Positions 33,427-41,513 of a DNA stretch of 64,000 bases are shown here, piece by piece (within the stretch, counting starts at the first letter, position 1; each line of letters begins with the position of its first letter). The DNA is from Mailhella massiliensis (GTDB taxonomy: Bacteria > Desulfobacterota > Desulfovibrionia > Desulfovibrionales > Desulfovibrionaceae), in NCBI RefSeq assembly GCF_900155525.1, contig NZ_LT706952.1, positions 67,217 to 131,216 on the forward strand. Direction: 5' to 3'. The position numbers were made by a program, and so were the translations under genes. Below the pieces are notes generated by a model. It saw only the letters and a list, made by a program, of their open reading frames with translations, searched no databases and had not been told where the DNA came from.

Positions 33427-33780
33427 ATGACCATTACCGCGACTCAGTTGAAGGAAATCAGACAGGAATTCGCCACTCTCAAACCCGCTTCCGTCACACT
33501 GGAGGGGAACAGAGTCATGTCCGTCAAAGAAGCCGTCTTCGTTCTGGCCCCGACACTGGAGCGGATGAGAAAGCGTGGCTTCGACACACAGGAGATTGTC
33601 GAACGTCTGCACGAAAAAGGCATTGATGTGAAGCCCCAAACTCTGACCAAGTATCTGACCGAAGCCAGACGGCAACGGGAAGGGCGAAAGTCAAAGATGC
33701 AAGACACACCCCCGCATCCTCCGAAACGCGAACAACGCTCCAGCTTCATTGCTCCTGATATACCCGATGATGAACTATGA
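33427..33780 (+). CDS. Small DNA-binding-like mobilization accessory protein
   Basis: A 117-aa protein starting MTITATQLKEIRQ, with an HTH-like region (about 45-85: LERMRKRGFDTQEIVERLHEKGIDVKPQTLTKYL) and a basic, Pro-rich tail. It resembles the 112-aa protein next to oriT in the icmD element. The longer frame to 33328 crosses the hairpin region and is disfavoured. Its stop overlaps the upstream in-frame ATG of the recombinase reading. A relaxosome or partition helper role is inferred. Confidence 0.65.
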   Translation: MTITATQLKEIRQEFATLKPASVTLEGNRVMSVKEAVFVLAPTLERMRKRGFDTQEIVERLHEKGIDVKPQTLTKYLTEARRQREGRKSKMQDTPPHPPKREQRSSFIAPDIPDDEL

Positions 33781-33809
33781 ACATAAATCCACTGAAAGGA
33801 GAAAATCTT

Positions 33810-34415
33810 ATGGCAGAAACTTACGGATATATTCGCGTATCCAGTACAGATCAGAACGAGAGCCGTCAGCGCATCGCCCTTGAGCGGCAAGCCATCCCGT
33901 CAGACCGCATTTTCATGGATAAACTGTCGGGCAAGGATTTTCAGCGTCCACAATATCAGGCTATGCTAAAAAAGTTCAGGCCGGGTGACCAGCTATGTAT
34001 TACAAGCATTGACAGGCTTGGCAGAAATTACGAGGAGATTCTGGAACAGTGGCGGATAATTACCAAGGAAAAGCGCGTAGACATCTTTGTGCTGGATATG
34101 CCACTGCTGGACACACGGCGCGACAAAAATCTGCTCGGCACCTTCATTGCCGACCTTGTTTTGCAAGTACTTTCCTTTGTGGCTCAAAATGAACGGGAGA
34201 ATATTCGCAGCAGACAGGCTCAGGGAATTGCGGCAGCCAAGCAAAGCGGCGTGCGGTTCGGGCACGCGCCACGACCGCTTCCCCCAAATTTTCCGGAAAC
34301 ATATACCTTATGGACAGAGGGGGCCATCTCGACATCGGAAGCGGCAAAACGTTCCGGCATGGCTCGTTCCACATTCCGCATTCGTGCAGAGTCATTCAAA
34401 AAAAAATGTCCATAA
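33810..34415 (+). CDS. Serine recombinase (resolvase/invertase family)
   Basis: A 201-aa serine recombinase with the catalytic domain at residues 1-135: YGYIRVSSTDQ (catalytic Ser in RVSS), SGKDFQRPQY, ITSIDRLGRNYEEIL, and LSFVAQNERENIRSRQAQGI at the long E-helix. A C-terminal HTH_7-type domain follows (STSEAAKRSGMARSTFRIR). Start at 33810 has AAAGGAG 7 nt upstream; 33777 is an alternative without one. Size and layout fit Hin/Gin-type invertases and Tn3-type resolvases. It ends 5 bp before the 23-bp inverted repeats that flank the mod promoter region, making it the prime candidate to invert that segment. Confidence 0.9.
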   Translation: MAETYGYIRVSSTDQNESRQRIALERQAIPSDRIFMDKLSGKDFQRPQYQAMLKKFRPGDQLCITSIDRLGRNYEEILEQWRIITKEKRVDIFVLDMPLLDTRRDKNLLGTFIADLVLQVLSFVAQNERENIRSRQAQGIAAAKQSGVRFGHAPRPLPPNFPETYTLWTEGAISTSEAAKRSGMARSTFRIRAESFKKKCP

Positions 34416-34420
34416 TATGT

Positions 34421-34558
34421 CGATAAAGTGTACTTGGCCGCCACCCGTTTTTTTTACTTCTAGCACTCTTTTTTAGACGGTAAAAACAGCTTAGTCAACG
34501 TTATTTTGGACTGTCACAGACAGCAGAAGTTTCCTTGGCGGCCAAGTACACTTTATCG
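34421..34558. repeat. Perfect 23-bp inverted repeats flanking a 92-bp segment: candidate invertible promoter switch
   Basis: The 23 bases at 34421-34443 recur as an exact reverse complement at 34536-34558. Each contains a short dyad, AAGT-GT-ACTT, whose asymmetric central dinucleotide (GT in one, AC in the other) is what a serine recombinase crossover site needs for inversion. The bracketed segment 34444-34535 lies between the recombinase gene and mod, and holds a promoter on the minus strand. Inversion would aim it at mod. The repeats are certain; switching is inference. A simple hairpin or resolution site is the alternative. Confidence 0.65.
34470..34498 (-). promoter_or_regulatory. Sigma70-like promoter inside the invertible segment, now pointing away from mod
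   Basis: On the minus strand TTGACT (34498-34493) and TAAAAA (34475-34470) are separated by exactly 17 bp. In the present orientation transcription would run toward the 3' end of the recombinase gene. I find no equally good promoter on the plus strand within the segment, so mod may be OFF or weakly expressed in this copy. Confidence 0.5.
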
Positions 34559-34594
34559 CCACCCTTGCAAGCTACTTTTTGCAAGGAATATCCT

Positions 34595-36904
34595 ATGCCC
34601 CGACTGACTTCGCAGGAACGACAGGAAATTAATCGCTATCTTGAAGCGGATAAGCCCTTACCCGAAAAATATCGTTTTTTGCTTTTTGAAGATAACCGGC
34701 AGGTTGAGCTTGTTTGGAACGGTAAGACCAACGAGGTTTGCAATGTTGTGTTGCCATTCCAGACCATTGAACAGGTGGACGAGCCAAGATCGGATGAGCA
34801 TGCGCTTGAGCAGGGAACTTCAACGCAGAGGCTGAAATTCGTTGATAATCCCTTATTTGATATGAGGGGGCGTCAGCTCAAAGGCTGGACCAACAAACTG
34901 ATCTGGGGCGATAACAAGCTCATTCTCTCTTCCCTGAAAAATGGCCCATTGCGGCAAGAAATAGAAAAACAGGGCGGCTTAAAGCTCATTTATATTGATC
35001 CGCCATTTGATGTCGGCGCGGATTTTTCTATGGACATAGAAATCGGTGAGGATACTTTTACTAAGCAGCCTGGCATATTGGAGGAAATTGCATATCGCGA
35101 TACTTGGGGCCTTGGAGCTGATAGTTTTATCAGCATGATTTATGAACGATTAATTTTGATGCGTGATTTACTTGCTGACGATGGAAGTATTTATGTACAT
35201 TGTGATCAAAGATTAAATAGTCATATAAAATTTATTTTATATGAATTATTTGGAAGAGATAATTTTAAAAATGAAATAATTTGGCAGAGAACTACTGCAG
35301 GTAAAACATCTTATGAAAATTTTCCTAAAAATTCAGATCATATTCTATGGAGTCAAAAAAGTGATAATATAATTTTTAATGGATGTTTTGGTCCATTATC
35401 TACACAATATATAGAAACATTTAATAAAGATGATAATGATGGTAGAGGTCCTTATTCAACTCAACCTATAATAAATCCATCTAAAATTTGTCCAGAGTTA
35501 AATTATGATTATATTGATAATCATGGAAAAATATGGAAAAGACCTACAAAAGGATGGCGTTTTAATCAAAAAAGGATGAAGGAATTAGAAAATGATAATC
35601 GTTTAGTCTTTGGTAAAAGTATACGAGAAAAATATTATCTCAAAGAGAGAGAAAAAATTGGGGCTCAACTTTCAAATATATGGACAGATATTCCTGGAAA
35701 TACACTAGGTTATACTCAAGAAAATGTGAATTATCCTACTCAAAAGCCTGAAGCCCTTCTTGAACGTATCATCAAAGCCTCTTCCAACGAAGGTGACCTT
35801 GTGGCGGATTTTTTCTGTGGCTCAGGCACAACTGCCGCTGTAGCGGAAAAATTGGGGCGTAAGTGGATTGCTGCGGACCTCGGCAAATTCGCCATCCACA
35901 CTACCCGTAAAAGAATGATCGGCGTGCAGCGCCAGCTCAAGAAAGACGGCAAAAATTATCGCGCCTTTGAAATACTCAACCTAGGTAAGTATGAACGCCA
36001 GCACTATATCGGCGTCAATGAAAATCTGCGGGAAGAGGAAAAGCGGCAGCAGCTTAAGGCTAGGGAGACCGCCTTTCTTGAACTTATCCTCAATGCCTAC
36101 CATGCGGAGAGGGTCAGTGGTTTCAATACATTCCACGGCAAAAAGAATGGGCGCATGGTAGTTGTCGGCCCGGTCAATATGCCGGTTACCCGGCTATTTG
36201 TGGAGGAAGTCTTCTTGGAATGCCGTACCCTGAAGATAACCAAAGTGGATGTGCTGGGCTTTGAATTCGAAATGGGGCTGTTCCCCAATATTCTGGATAA
36301 CGCCAGAAGCCACGGCATTGACCTTGTGCCAAAGTATATTCCAGCTACAGTGTTTGACAAGCGGGCCGTGGAAAGGGATCAGGTTATTTTCCATGATGTA
36401 GCCTTTATTGAGGCTAAAGTACTTTACAATGCAAAAAACAAGAATGATGTGGCGGTCAAGCTGACGGATTTTTCCGTGTTTTATTCGCAGGATTCCACCC
36501 GGCAGGCAGAGACCGTTCTCAAGAACAACGCCAGCAAAATTGTGATGGAACAGGGACAAATCATCAAGGTCAGCAAAGACAGGAACGGCATCGTCAGCCG
36601 GGAGCTGCTGACCCAAAAATGGACGGACTGGATTGATTACTGGTCTGTGGATTTTGATTTTGAAAGCAAGCGGGAAATTATCCAGCAACTCAACCCGGAG
36701 ACTGGAGAAAATGAGGAAATCTGGACGGGCGACTATATCTTTGAAAACGAGTGGCAGACCTTCCGCACAGCAAAGGACAGGACGCTAGAGCTGATCAGTG
36801 CGCCGCACCAGTATGCAAAGCCAGGTCAATACAAGATTGCGGTCAAGGTTGTGGATATTTTTGGCAATGACACCATGACCATACTCGCCGTCAACATTCA
36901 GTGA
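34595..36904 (+). CDS. mod: Type III restriction-modification methyltransferase (Mod)
   Basis: A 769-aa N6-adenine methyltransferase of the beta class: motif IV YIDPPFD (about residues 133-139) precedes motif [10 protein letters not shown] (about 403-411). The start at 34595 has AAGGA upstream; a TTG at 34535 lies inside the inverted repeat and would change with inversion. Between the two motifs, about 35125-35750 is much more AT-rich than the flanks; this covers the target-recognition region. Mod gives site specificity to the Mod-Res complex. The res gene begins right at its stop. Confidence 0.92.
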   Translation: MPRLTSQERQEINRYLEADKPLPEKYRFLLFEDNRQVELVWNGKTNEVCNVVLPFQTIEQVDEPRSDEHALEQGTSTQRLKFVDNPLFDMRGRQLKGWTNKLIWGDNKLILSSLKNGPLRQEIEKQGGLKLIYIDPPFDVGADFSMDIEIGEDTFTKQPGILEEIAYRDTWGLGADSFISMIYERLILMRDLLADDGSIYVHCDQRLNSHIKFILYELFGRDNFKNEIIWQRTTAGKTSYENFPKNSDHILWSQKSDNIIFNGCFGPLSTQYIETFNKDDNDGRGPYSTQPIINPSKICPELNYDYIDNHGKIWKRPTKGWRFNQKRMKELENDNRLVFGKSIREKYYLKEREKIGAQLSNIWTDIPGNTLGYTQENVNYPTQKPEALLERIIKASSNEGDLVADFFCGSGTTAAVAEKLGRKWIAADLGKFAIHTTRKRMIGVQRQLKKDGKNYRAFEILNLGKYERQHYIGVNENLREEEKRQQLKARETAFLELILNAYHAERVSGFNTFHGKKNGRMVVVGPVNMPVTRLFVEEVFLECRTLKITKVDVLGFEFEMGLFPNILDNARSHGIDLVPKYIPATVFDKRAVERDQVIFHDVAFIEAKVLYNAKNKNDVAVKLTDFSVFYSQDSTRQAETVLKNNASKIVMEQGQIIKVSKDRNGIVSRELLTQKWTDWIDYWSVDFDFESKREIIQQLNPETGENEEIWTGDYIFENEWQTFRTAKDRTLELISAPHQYAKPGQYKIAVKVVDIFGNDTMTILAVNIQ

Positions 36905-36912
36905 GGGAACTA

Positions 36913-39591
36913 ATGGCCTTACATCCAAAATTCCCGGAATCTCCCTACGCCATTCTTGAGCCAGAGTTGCGCTGGTTTCCGGCAGATGAAAACCTGCGAA
37001 CCTGCGGCATGGAAAAACTCATTCCTCCTCTGGTGGACAAGCTGCGCCGCGAGGTCAAGACTTTTCGGGATTCCGGCTATGTCGGTGCCAGCGATACTAG
37101 CCGCAGTTTGCTTAATTGGTGGTTCTGCACGCCGCATCTGCTGCCGCGCAGCGATGGCAATATGGCGGAGTTTCAATATTTCTTCGCCCAGCGGGAAGCA
37201 CTGGAAACCATTATTTTTCTGTATGATGTCCGGGGAGTGCGGGAAAAGTTCGACCTGATGCGTTTTGATAGCACCGGCCTTGTTTCGGCTGGTATGTTTG
37301 ACGAAAACTGGCTGCGGCTGGTTATCAAAATGGCCACAGGCAGCGGCAAGACCAAAGTGATGAGCTTGGCTTTGGTCTGGAGCTTTTTCCACAAGCTGTA
37401 TGAGCTGGATTCCGGGTTGTCCCGCAACTTTCTGATTATTGCGCCGAATATTATCGTGCTGGATCGCATTTACAAGGATTTTCAGGGACTGCGCATTTTT
37501 TTTGAAGACCCTACATTGCCGGATAATGGCTATGAGGGGCATAACTGGCGGGACGATTTTCAGCTCACCCTGCACAAGCAGGATGAAGTCAATATCACTC
37601 ATTCAGTGGGCAACATCTTCCTGACCAACATTCATCGCGTGTATTGCGGCAATGATTCCTTGCCGTCCGCCAACGACGAGAATAGCAAGGACTATTTTCT
37701 TGGCAGGAAACCAACAGGCGCAACCAATGACTCAAAGGTCGACCTAAGGGGCATTGTCCGGAGTATTGGCGAATTAATGATTATCAATGATGAGGCCCAT
37801 CATATCCATGACCCATCTCTGGCCTGGTTCAAATCAATTCAGGATATTCACAACAATTTGTTGCAGAAAGGGGCCGCGCTCAGTTTGCAGCTGGATGTGA
37901 CCGCTACGCCCAAACACAACAACGGCGCAATCTTTGTGCAGACAGTGGTGGATTATCCACTGGTTGAAGCCATTTATCAAAATGTAGTTAAGCATCCTGT
38001 TCTGCCGGACGCTCCCAGCCGCGCTAAGCTGGAAGAAAAGCAAAGTGCGAAGTTTACCGAGAAGTATGCCGATTATCTCGACCTTGGCGTGGTTGAATGG
38101 CGTAAGGCGTATAAAGAACACGAAAAGGTTGGCAAGAAGGGCATCCTTTTTGTGATGACCGATGACACTAGAAACTGCGATGAAGTGGCAGAATATTTGG
38201 AAAGCCGCTATTTGGAATTGAAAGGCGCGGTTCTGGTCATTCACACCAAGAACAACGGAGAAATTTCCGAAGCTAGTTCCGGCAGGGCAAAGGAAGAGTT
38301 AGAGCGACTGCGTCGCCTTTCCAATGAAATTGACGACTCCAGCAGTCCTTATAAAGCCATTGTTTCCGTCCTCATGCTCAAGGAGGGGTGGGACGTGCGC
38401 AATGTCACCACAATTGTCGGCTTGCGCGCCTATTCCGCTAAAAGCAATATTTTGCCAGAGCAGACTCTGGGGCGCGGCCTGCGCAAAATGTACTTTGGTG
38501 GGCTGAGGGAACAGGTCAGCGTTGTCGGCACGGACGCGTTCATGGACTTTGTGGAGTCTATCCAGCTTGAAGGTGTTGAGCTTGAACGAAAACCAATGGG
38601 CGGCGGTACGGGAGCTAAGGCCCCGCTGGTTATAGAAGTTGATCGGGAAAATCTCAAAAAGGATATTGACGCGCTAGATATGGAAATTCCTGTTTTGACG
38701 CCTAGAATTTACCGGGAATACAAAAATCTGGAAGAGCTGGACATCAAGGCTTTGGGTAACAACAAGCTGGAATACAGACAGTTCAGCGAGGAAGAGCAAC
38801 GGGAAATTATTTTCAAGGATATAACGACAGGTGAGATTACGCACAAAACTATTCTGAACAGCGCGGGAGTAGCTGATTTCAGTAGTGTCATCGGCTTCTT
38901 TGCTAAGACGATTATGGGAGAGTTGCGTCTGTTCAGCGGCTATGACGTGCTTTATGGTAAGGTCAAGGCATTTGTGAGAGATGAACTGTTTACCCAAAGT
39001 GTGGACTTGGAATCCGCCAACACACTGCGCAATCTATCAGAGATTGAAGCTTCCCGAACCATTATTGATACCTTCAAAAAAGCCATCAACGCGCTTACTG
39101 TACGCGACAGAGGTTCTGCCGAAATACGGGATACCATCAAGCTGCGCAATACCCGTCCTTTTATGGTGAAGGAGCAGGATTACCGTCCAGCGCAAAAGAG
39201 CGTCTTTAATCGCATAATAGGCGACAGTCACCTTGAGCTTCTTTTTGCCGACTTTTTGGAAAGCTGCCCAGATGTTATCTCCTATGCCAAAAACTATTTG
39301 GCGGTAAACTTTCGGCTGGATTACGTCCGGGCGGACGGTAGCATCAGTAACTACATTCCAGATTTTTTTGTCAAGCTGTCGCCTACAGACATAGTGATTG
39401 TAGAAACCAAGGGTCGGGAAGACTTGGACGTGCCGGAAAAAATGGCTCGCCTGAAACAGTGGTGTGAAGATATAAATGTGGCACAGAGCAAGACCAGATT
39501 TGACTTCGTCTATGTTGATGAGGAGAGCTTCAAGAAATACCGTCCAATCTCAATGAAGGCACTGCTTGGCGGGTTTACGGAGTATAAATAG
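36913..39591 (+). CDS. res: Type III restriction enzyme helicase/nuclease subunit (Res)
   Basis: About 892 aa. A superfamily-2 helicase with Walker A MATGSGKTKV (about 139-148) and DEAH-like box NDEAHHIHD (about 292), LDVTATPKH, and motif VI in LGRGLRKM. A C-terminal PD-(D/E)xK nuclease is visible at about 815-835 (YIPDFFVKL, then IVIVETKGRED). ATG 36913 is preceded by GAGGG; a GTG at 36901 overlapping the mod stop (GTGA) is an alternative. With Mod it forms an ATP-dependent type III restriction enzyme. It is the last gene of the element. Confidence 0.92.
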   Translation: MALHPKFPESPYAILEPELRWFPADENLRTCGMEKLIPPLVDKLRREVKTFRDSGYVGASDTSRSLLNWWFCTPHLLPRSDGNMAEFQYFFAQREALETIIFLYDVRGVREKFDLMRFDSTGLVSAGMFDENWLRLVIKMATGSGKTKVMSLALVWSFFHKLYELDSGLSRNFLIIAPNIIVLDRIYKDFQGLRIFFEDPTLPDNGYEGHNWRDDFQLTLHKQDEVNITHSVGNIFLTNIHRVYCGNDSLPSANDENSKDYFLGRKPTGATNDSKVDLRGIVRSIGELMIINDEAHHIHDPSLAWFKSIQDIHNNLLQKGAALSLQLDVTATPKHNNGAIFVQTVVDYPLVEAIYQNVVKHPVLPDAPSRAKLEEKQSAKFTEKYADYLDLGVVEWRKAYKEHEKVGKKGILFVMTDDTRNCDEVAEYLESRYLELKGAVLVIHTKNNGEISEASSGRAKEELERLRRLSNEIDDSSSPYKAIVSVLMLKEGWDVRNVTTIVGLRAYSAKSNILPEQTLGRGLRKMYFGGLREQVSVVGTDAFMDFVESIQLEGVELERKPMGGGTGAKAPLVIEVDRENLKKDIDALDMEIPVLTPRIYREYKNLEELDIKALGNNKLEYRQFSEEEQREIIFKDITTGEITHKTILNSAGVADFSSVIGFFAKTIMGELRLFSGYDVLYGKVKAFVRDELFTQSVDLESANTLRNLSEIEASRTIIDTFKKAINALTVRDRGSAEIRDTIKLRNTRPFMVKEQDYRPAQKSVFNRIIGDSHLELLFADFLESCPDVISYAKNYLAVNFRLDYVRADGSISNYIPDFFVKLSPTDIVIVETKGREDLDVPEKMARLKQWCEDINVAQSKTRFDFVYVDEESFKKYRPISMKALLGGFTEYK

Positions 39592-39715
39592 TAGCCTATC
39601 CATGTTCGCTAAAGAGAAGTTTTACAATCTTTAAAAATGGGGGTACTTTTATAGGTATTATACAAGATTTTTATAATAACCTATTTTTATTTCAGTATGT
39701 TATTATGTAAAATTT

Positions 39716-39733
39716 ATCCGCCTGGGGACGCCA
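39716..39733. repeat. Right attachment site of the tRNA-site element
   Basis: ATCCGCCTGGGGACGCCA matches 27062-27079 at 17 of 18 bases. The sequence is the end of a tRNA T-arm plus acceptor strand, discriminator and CCA. TGGGGACGCCA here is the better match to a tRNA-Glu 3' end. The host chromosome resumes immediately after, with the terminator that presumably once followed the tRNA gene. Confidence 0.8.
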
Positions 39734-39743
39734 GAAAGAAATC

Positions 39744-39775
39744 AACGCCTTGTGAGCAGTCACAGGGCGTTTTTT
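39744..39775 (+). terminator. Intrinsic terminator just after the right att site
   Basis: AACGCCTTGTGA (39744-39755) pairs with TCACAGGGCGTT (39760-39771; one G-U pair) across a GCAG loop, followed by TTTTC. It lies 10 bp after the tRNA-like CCA, as a tRNA terminator would. Confidence 0.75.
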
Positions 39776-40054
39776 CGTTAATGGCCTTCGGCATGGAGAA
39801 GGCCGGGTCCCCGCAGTATGGAAGCGTCCGTTTCGGGGCTTTTTGCAGGGAAGAGAAAAGTTTCCTTCTGCATGGAGGGAGGACGGAAAAAACTTTTTTC
39901 GTTGTGCCGCAGGCATCGGCGGAAAAAAGTATGCAGTTTTGCGTGTCGATTTTCTTTCCCGCAGGCGTTCCGCTGTTGCGGAAGAGGGCGCTTTGTTCTA
40001 ACGTCGCCTTGAAGTCTCCATTTCGGAGGCGGTTGTCAACCCTGAGGAGGGTAT

Positions 40055-40948
40055 ATGAACAAGTTCTTCGCTTTTGCGGCGGCAGGCGCCATGTTGCTGG
40101 GAGTTTGCGGACAGGCCCAGGCTCTTCCCGAACCCGACATGTCTCCCAAGTACACCTATGAACTGAAGGACGTGATGAAGGTCGACGGACGTCAGGGCGT
40201 AGCCTGCGACGGCAAGTACATTTACGTCAGCTGCAGCAAGGCGCTGTACAAATACGACATGGACGGCAAGCTCGTCCTGAAGAACGACAAGCCCTTTGAA
40301 ACCGGCTACACCAAGGCAGTGAACCACCTCGGCGACATCGACGTGTACAACGGCGAAATTTACTGCGGTGTGGAAAACTTCATGGACGGCGTGGGCAAGG
40401 ATATTCAGGTTTCCGTGTACGACGCCAATACCCTCAAGTTCAAACGCGCATTCCCCTTCAACGAGGCTTCCGGCCAGCTGGAAACTTCCGGCATCACGGT
40501 GGACCCTGTGAAGGGCTCCGTGTGGATGTGCTCCTGGGTGGGCGAGGAATCCGGCCGTTACCTCTATGAATACGATCTGGACGGCAACTATCTGCGCAAG
40601 GTGCATCTGCAGCCCGTGCCTCAGTGGGTGCAGGGCATATTCTATTACGAAGGCTCCCTCTTCCTTACCGCGGATGACGGCACGGCCGACGACAACGAAC
40701 CCGACCACCTCTATCGCGTGGATATTTCCTCCAATACCTACGCTCCCGTCATTTTGGAAAAGACCTTTACCGAGGCCATCCGGCAGGGTGAAATCGAAGG
40801 CCTTTGTGTCGATCCTTCCACCGGCGACCTTCTGGTGCATCAGAACCGCGGCGCGCGCATCGTGCTCGGCATGACCAAGGGCATGTATCCCGGTTATAAG
40901 GAAGAAGTGCATGAAATCTATCGCTATAAGATGACGCCCGCCATGTAA
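40055..40948 (+). CDS. Exported beta-propeller-like protein
   Basis: A 297-aa protein with a clear signal peptide (MNKFFAFAAAGAMLLGVCGQAQA, cleavage about residue 23). The mature part has repeated beta-strand units such as GKYIYVSCSKALYKYDMDG, GEIYCGVENF, GSVWMCSWVG and YLYEYDLDGNYLRKV, typical of a six-bladed NHL/SMP-30-like propeller. GAGGAGGG precedes the ATG, and a strong terminator follows. The function is unknown; such periplasmic propellers may bind or turn over small metabolites. A second periplasmic propeller-type protein, the arylsulfotransferase-like protein, lies at 54985-56436. Confidence 0.7.
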   Translation: MNKFFAFAAAGAMLLGVCGQAQALPEPDMSPKYTYELKDVMKVDGRQGVACDGKYIYVSCSKALYKYDMDGKLVLKNDKPFETGYTKAVNHLGDIDVYNGEIYCGVENFMDGVGKDIQVSVYDANTLKFKRAFPFNEASGQLETSGITVDPVKGSVWMCSWVGEESGRYLYEYDLDGNYLRKVHLQPVPQWVQGIFYYEGSLFLTADDGTADDNEPDHLYRVDISSNTYAPVILEKTFTEAIRQGEIEGLCVDPSTGDLLVHQNRGARIVLGMTKGMYPGYKEEVHEIYRYKMTPAM

Positions 40949-40965
40949 GGCCCCGTCACGGCATT

Positions 40966-41002
40966 CCGGCCCCCGTCGTTTTCCGGCGGGGGCTTTTTTT
41001 TA
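40966..41002 (+). terminator. Intrinsic terminator of the propeller gene
   Basis: A GC-rich stem CCGGCCCCCGTCG / CGGCGGGGGC with a short loop is followed by eight T residues (ending about 41001). It lies 18 bp after the stop codon. Confidence 0.85.
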
Positions 41003-41513
41003 CCCTGTTTCCCTGCCTGCCGCGGCGCATGTTTTCCTTCCGGTGAGGAGAAGCAAAAGCGGACGGAACCGGAATGGCGGTAAAGCGTTCTCTCCAGGGG
41101 CGGAAGATGAACCATGAGGAAGAGAATGTCATGCCCGGTTTGCGAGAGTAAAAAGTGTTTATCTTCCCGGTATGGGCGAACAAAAAAGGCGGTGCTCAGA
41201 GCTTTGAGCACCGCCTTTTCTACATCCTTTTGTTTTCACAACAGAAGATATGAACGTACGATAGCAAATATCAGAATTCTGACAAGGGTGAAAAAGAGAG
41301 ATCTATCACTAACATGTTATTTTTTCTTATAAAAAAAATAATACTATTCAAGGCGGCCGCGCAGATTTTTCTCGTGTTGTCAGTTTATAGCGGGAGAGCA
41401 GGAAGTTTGATGTAGATAATATGCTGAAATATATAAATAAAACACTCCCTGCTGTCATATCTTCTGTTAATAGGGGGGACTTGTACGTTTCCCCTTGAAA
41501 AAAACTGCAATTC
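41003..41513. other. Intergenic region upstream of the capsule operon
   Basis: No gene is supported in these 510 bp. A perfect 15-bp hairpin (41185-41199 with 41205-41219, AAAAGGCGGTGCTCA arms) ending in TTTT is a bidirectional terminator. After it the DNA is AT-rich (41220-41345) and probably contains the capsule promoter. A small G/C-run palindrome (GGGG...CCCC) lies at about 41473-41494. I found no JUMPstart/ops element. Confidence 0.5.
41185..41219. terminator. Perfect 15-bp hairpin terminator upstream of the capsule operon
   Basis: AAAAGGCGGTGCTCA (41185-41199) and TGAGCACCGCCTTTT (41205-41219) form a perfect stem with a 5-nt loop, and A-runs and T-runs on both sides allow termination in both directions. 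It separates the propeller gene from the capsule promoter region. Confidence 0.7.

Larger units (their letters stand above)
27062..39733. mobile_element. 12.7-kb integrative mobilizable element at a tRNA 3' end, carrying type III restriction-modification
   Basis: It is bounded by 18-bp direct repeats with one mismatch (27062-27079 and 39716-39733, ATCCGCCTGGGGAYGCCA). Order: integrase next to the left repeat, a 55-aa coupled ORF, an unknown protein, AlpA-like regulator, Toprim-primase/helicase, MobV relaxase, a small DNA-binding-like protein, serine recombinase, a predicted invertible segment, and type III mod and res. It has a relaxase but no mating channel. It abuts the type IVB element, so the two look like a tandem array at one tRNA locus. 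Boundaries are seen directly; mobility is inferred. Confidence 0.88.

Noticed and set aside
34535-34594. TTG start of Mod inside the inverted repeat
   Set aside because: No ribosome-binding site; ATG 34595 is preceded by AAGGA. The mirror ORF from the other repeat shows the sequence is there for symmetry, not coding.
41003-41513. JUMPstart/ops element for RfaH control of the capsule operon
   Set aside because: No GGCGGTAGCGT-like sequence was found; the GGCGGCCGCGC stretch at about 41351 does not match.
41220-41513. Invertible capsule promoter controlled by the adjacent recombinase-like protein
   Set aside because: No sizeable inverted repeats flank this region and the recombinase-like protein lacks its catalytic residues.
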